Shown here one piece after another: positions 12,534 to 12,953 of a stretch of DNA of 12,953 nucleotides. Made by a program: the position numbers and the translations under genes. The notes under the pieces are model-generated. The model made no database searches. It was not told the origin of the DNA and saw only the letters and a program-made list of their open reading frames with translations. This DNA comes from 1XD8-76 sp051880335 (GTDB lineage Bacteria > Bacillota > Clostridia > Lachnospirales > Lachnospiraceae). Position 1 is the first letter of the stretch; every line of letters starts with the position of its first letter. The DNA lies in the NCBI GenBank assembly GCA_051880335.1, contig JBJENT010000144.1:1-12953 (forward strand), given 5' to 3'.

Positions 12534-12953
12534 GTAATGCTTCTCCTAGCTCAATTTCTGCCTCATCTGTATAGTAGGTTCCCAGACAGCCTGAAGGGGT
12601 AAACGTCAGCTCCCCAAAGTAGACCTTCCCATCCACCTCATAAAAGTCTACACGGACAAACGGGAATGGTTTGCTTAATATCCGCGCATAGGAAAGCATT
12701 TCATCCAAACATTTCGGACGTGGGAATTTTTCCGCTTCTGTCTCAAACCTGAACAGCTTCGATGGCTTCCAGTTGATATCAAAATACCCTCTGATAATAC
12801 TGTCCTTTTCGATATCCCGCTCAATAAAATTACCGATATAAACCGGTTCGCCATTCAGGCAGTAAAATTTATAGTCTACGGGAAGGGCATCCTTTTTCCC
12901 TTCCAGATATTTTTCACAGATAATTTTTCTCCTGATTTTTCGATACTGGATTT
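12526..12953 (-). CDS. TupA-like ATP-grasp protein, C-terminal part only
   Basis: The last 141 codons of a gene that enters from the right edge. DALPVDYKFYCLNGEPVYI (about residues 21-39 of the visible part) and FVRVDFYEVDGKVYFGELTFTPSG near the C-terminus are the signature of the TupA-like ATP-grasp family. These proteins occur in cell-surface polysaccharide and teichuronopeptide clusters and are presumed amide-bond ligases. The C-terminal GELTFTPSG carries the Glu expected to bind Mg-ATP. The stop (12526-12528) overlaps the racemase start, so the two are probably translationally coupled. A D-amino acid made by the racemase as substrate for this ligase is a reasonable inference, not shown. 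Confidence 0.82.
   Translation of the reverse strand, partial: IQYRKIRRKIICEKYLEGKKDALPVDYKFYCLNGEPVYIGNFIERDIEKDSIIRGYFDINWKPSKLFRFETEAEKFPRPKCLDEMLSYARILSKPFPFVRVDFYEVDGKVYFGELTFTPSGCLGTYYTDEAEIELGEALHV

Overview
The window looks like chromosomal DNA of a low-to-moderate GC anaerobic Firmicute, most likely a Lachnospiraceae-type Clostridium. This rests on the FabK-type enoyl-ACP reductase, a FabT-like MarR regulator inside a fab cluster, strong AGGAGG-type ribosome binding sites, TTG starts, and the overall character of the proteins. No rRNA, tRNA, transposase or CRISPR array is seen. Only dinB lies on the + strand; every other confident gene is on the - strand.

Left part (1-1590): the 5' 384 codons of an O-acetylhomoserine sulfhydrylase gene (metY-like) run off the left edge. 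Upstream of it is an unannotated 54-codon ORF very rich in Met and Cys. It has its own strong ribosome binding site and sits behind a near-consensus promoter, so it resembles a leader peptide for sulfur amino acid control. A divergent extended -10 promoter and a large hairpin precede dinB (Y-family polymerase, 1590-2837).

Middle part (2838-6442): dinB and an L-lactate dehydrogenase gene converge on a bidirectional terminator and a 16-bp tandem array. An 830-bp gene-free stretch between ldh and citrate synthase holds the ldh promoter region, terminators and a 63-bp tandem repeat array. Citrate synthase (TTG start) follows, and then its promoter region and the strong terminator of the fatty-acid operon.

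Right part (6443-12953): on the - strand, in transcription order, come the end of a TupA-like ATP-grasp gene, an aspartate/glutamate racemase fused in frame to the last third of FabH, then fabK, fabD, fabG, fabF, fabZ and a FabT-like regulator. The fab enzymes form one elongation cycle of type II fatty acid synthesis: malonyl transfer, condensation, keto reduction, dehydration and enoyl reduction. No intact fabH, acpP or acc genes are present. The racemase-FabH chimera is the most striking item. It is either a real deletion that joined a cell-surface gene pair to the fab operon, or an assembly artefact, and the sequence alone cannot decide.

A recurring theme is short tandem duplication just downstream of genes, in five places with periods of 16, 63, 27, 21/42 and about 30 bp.
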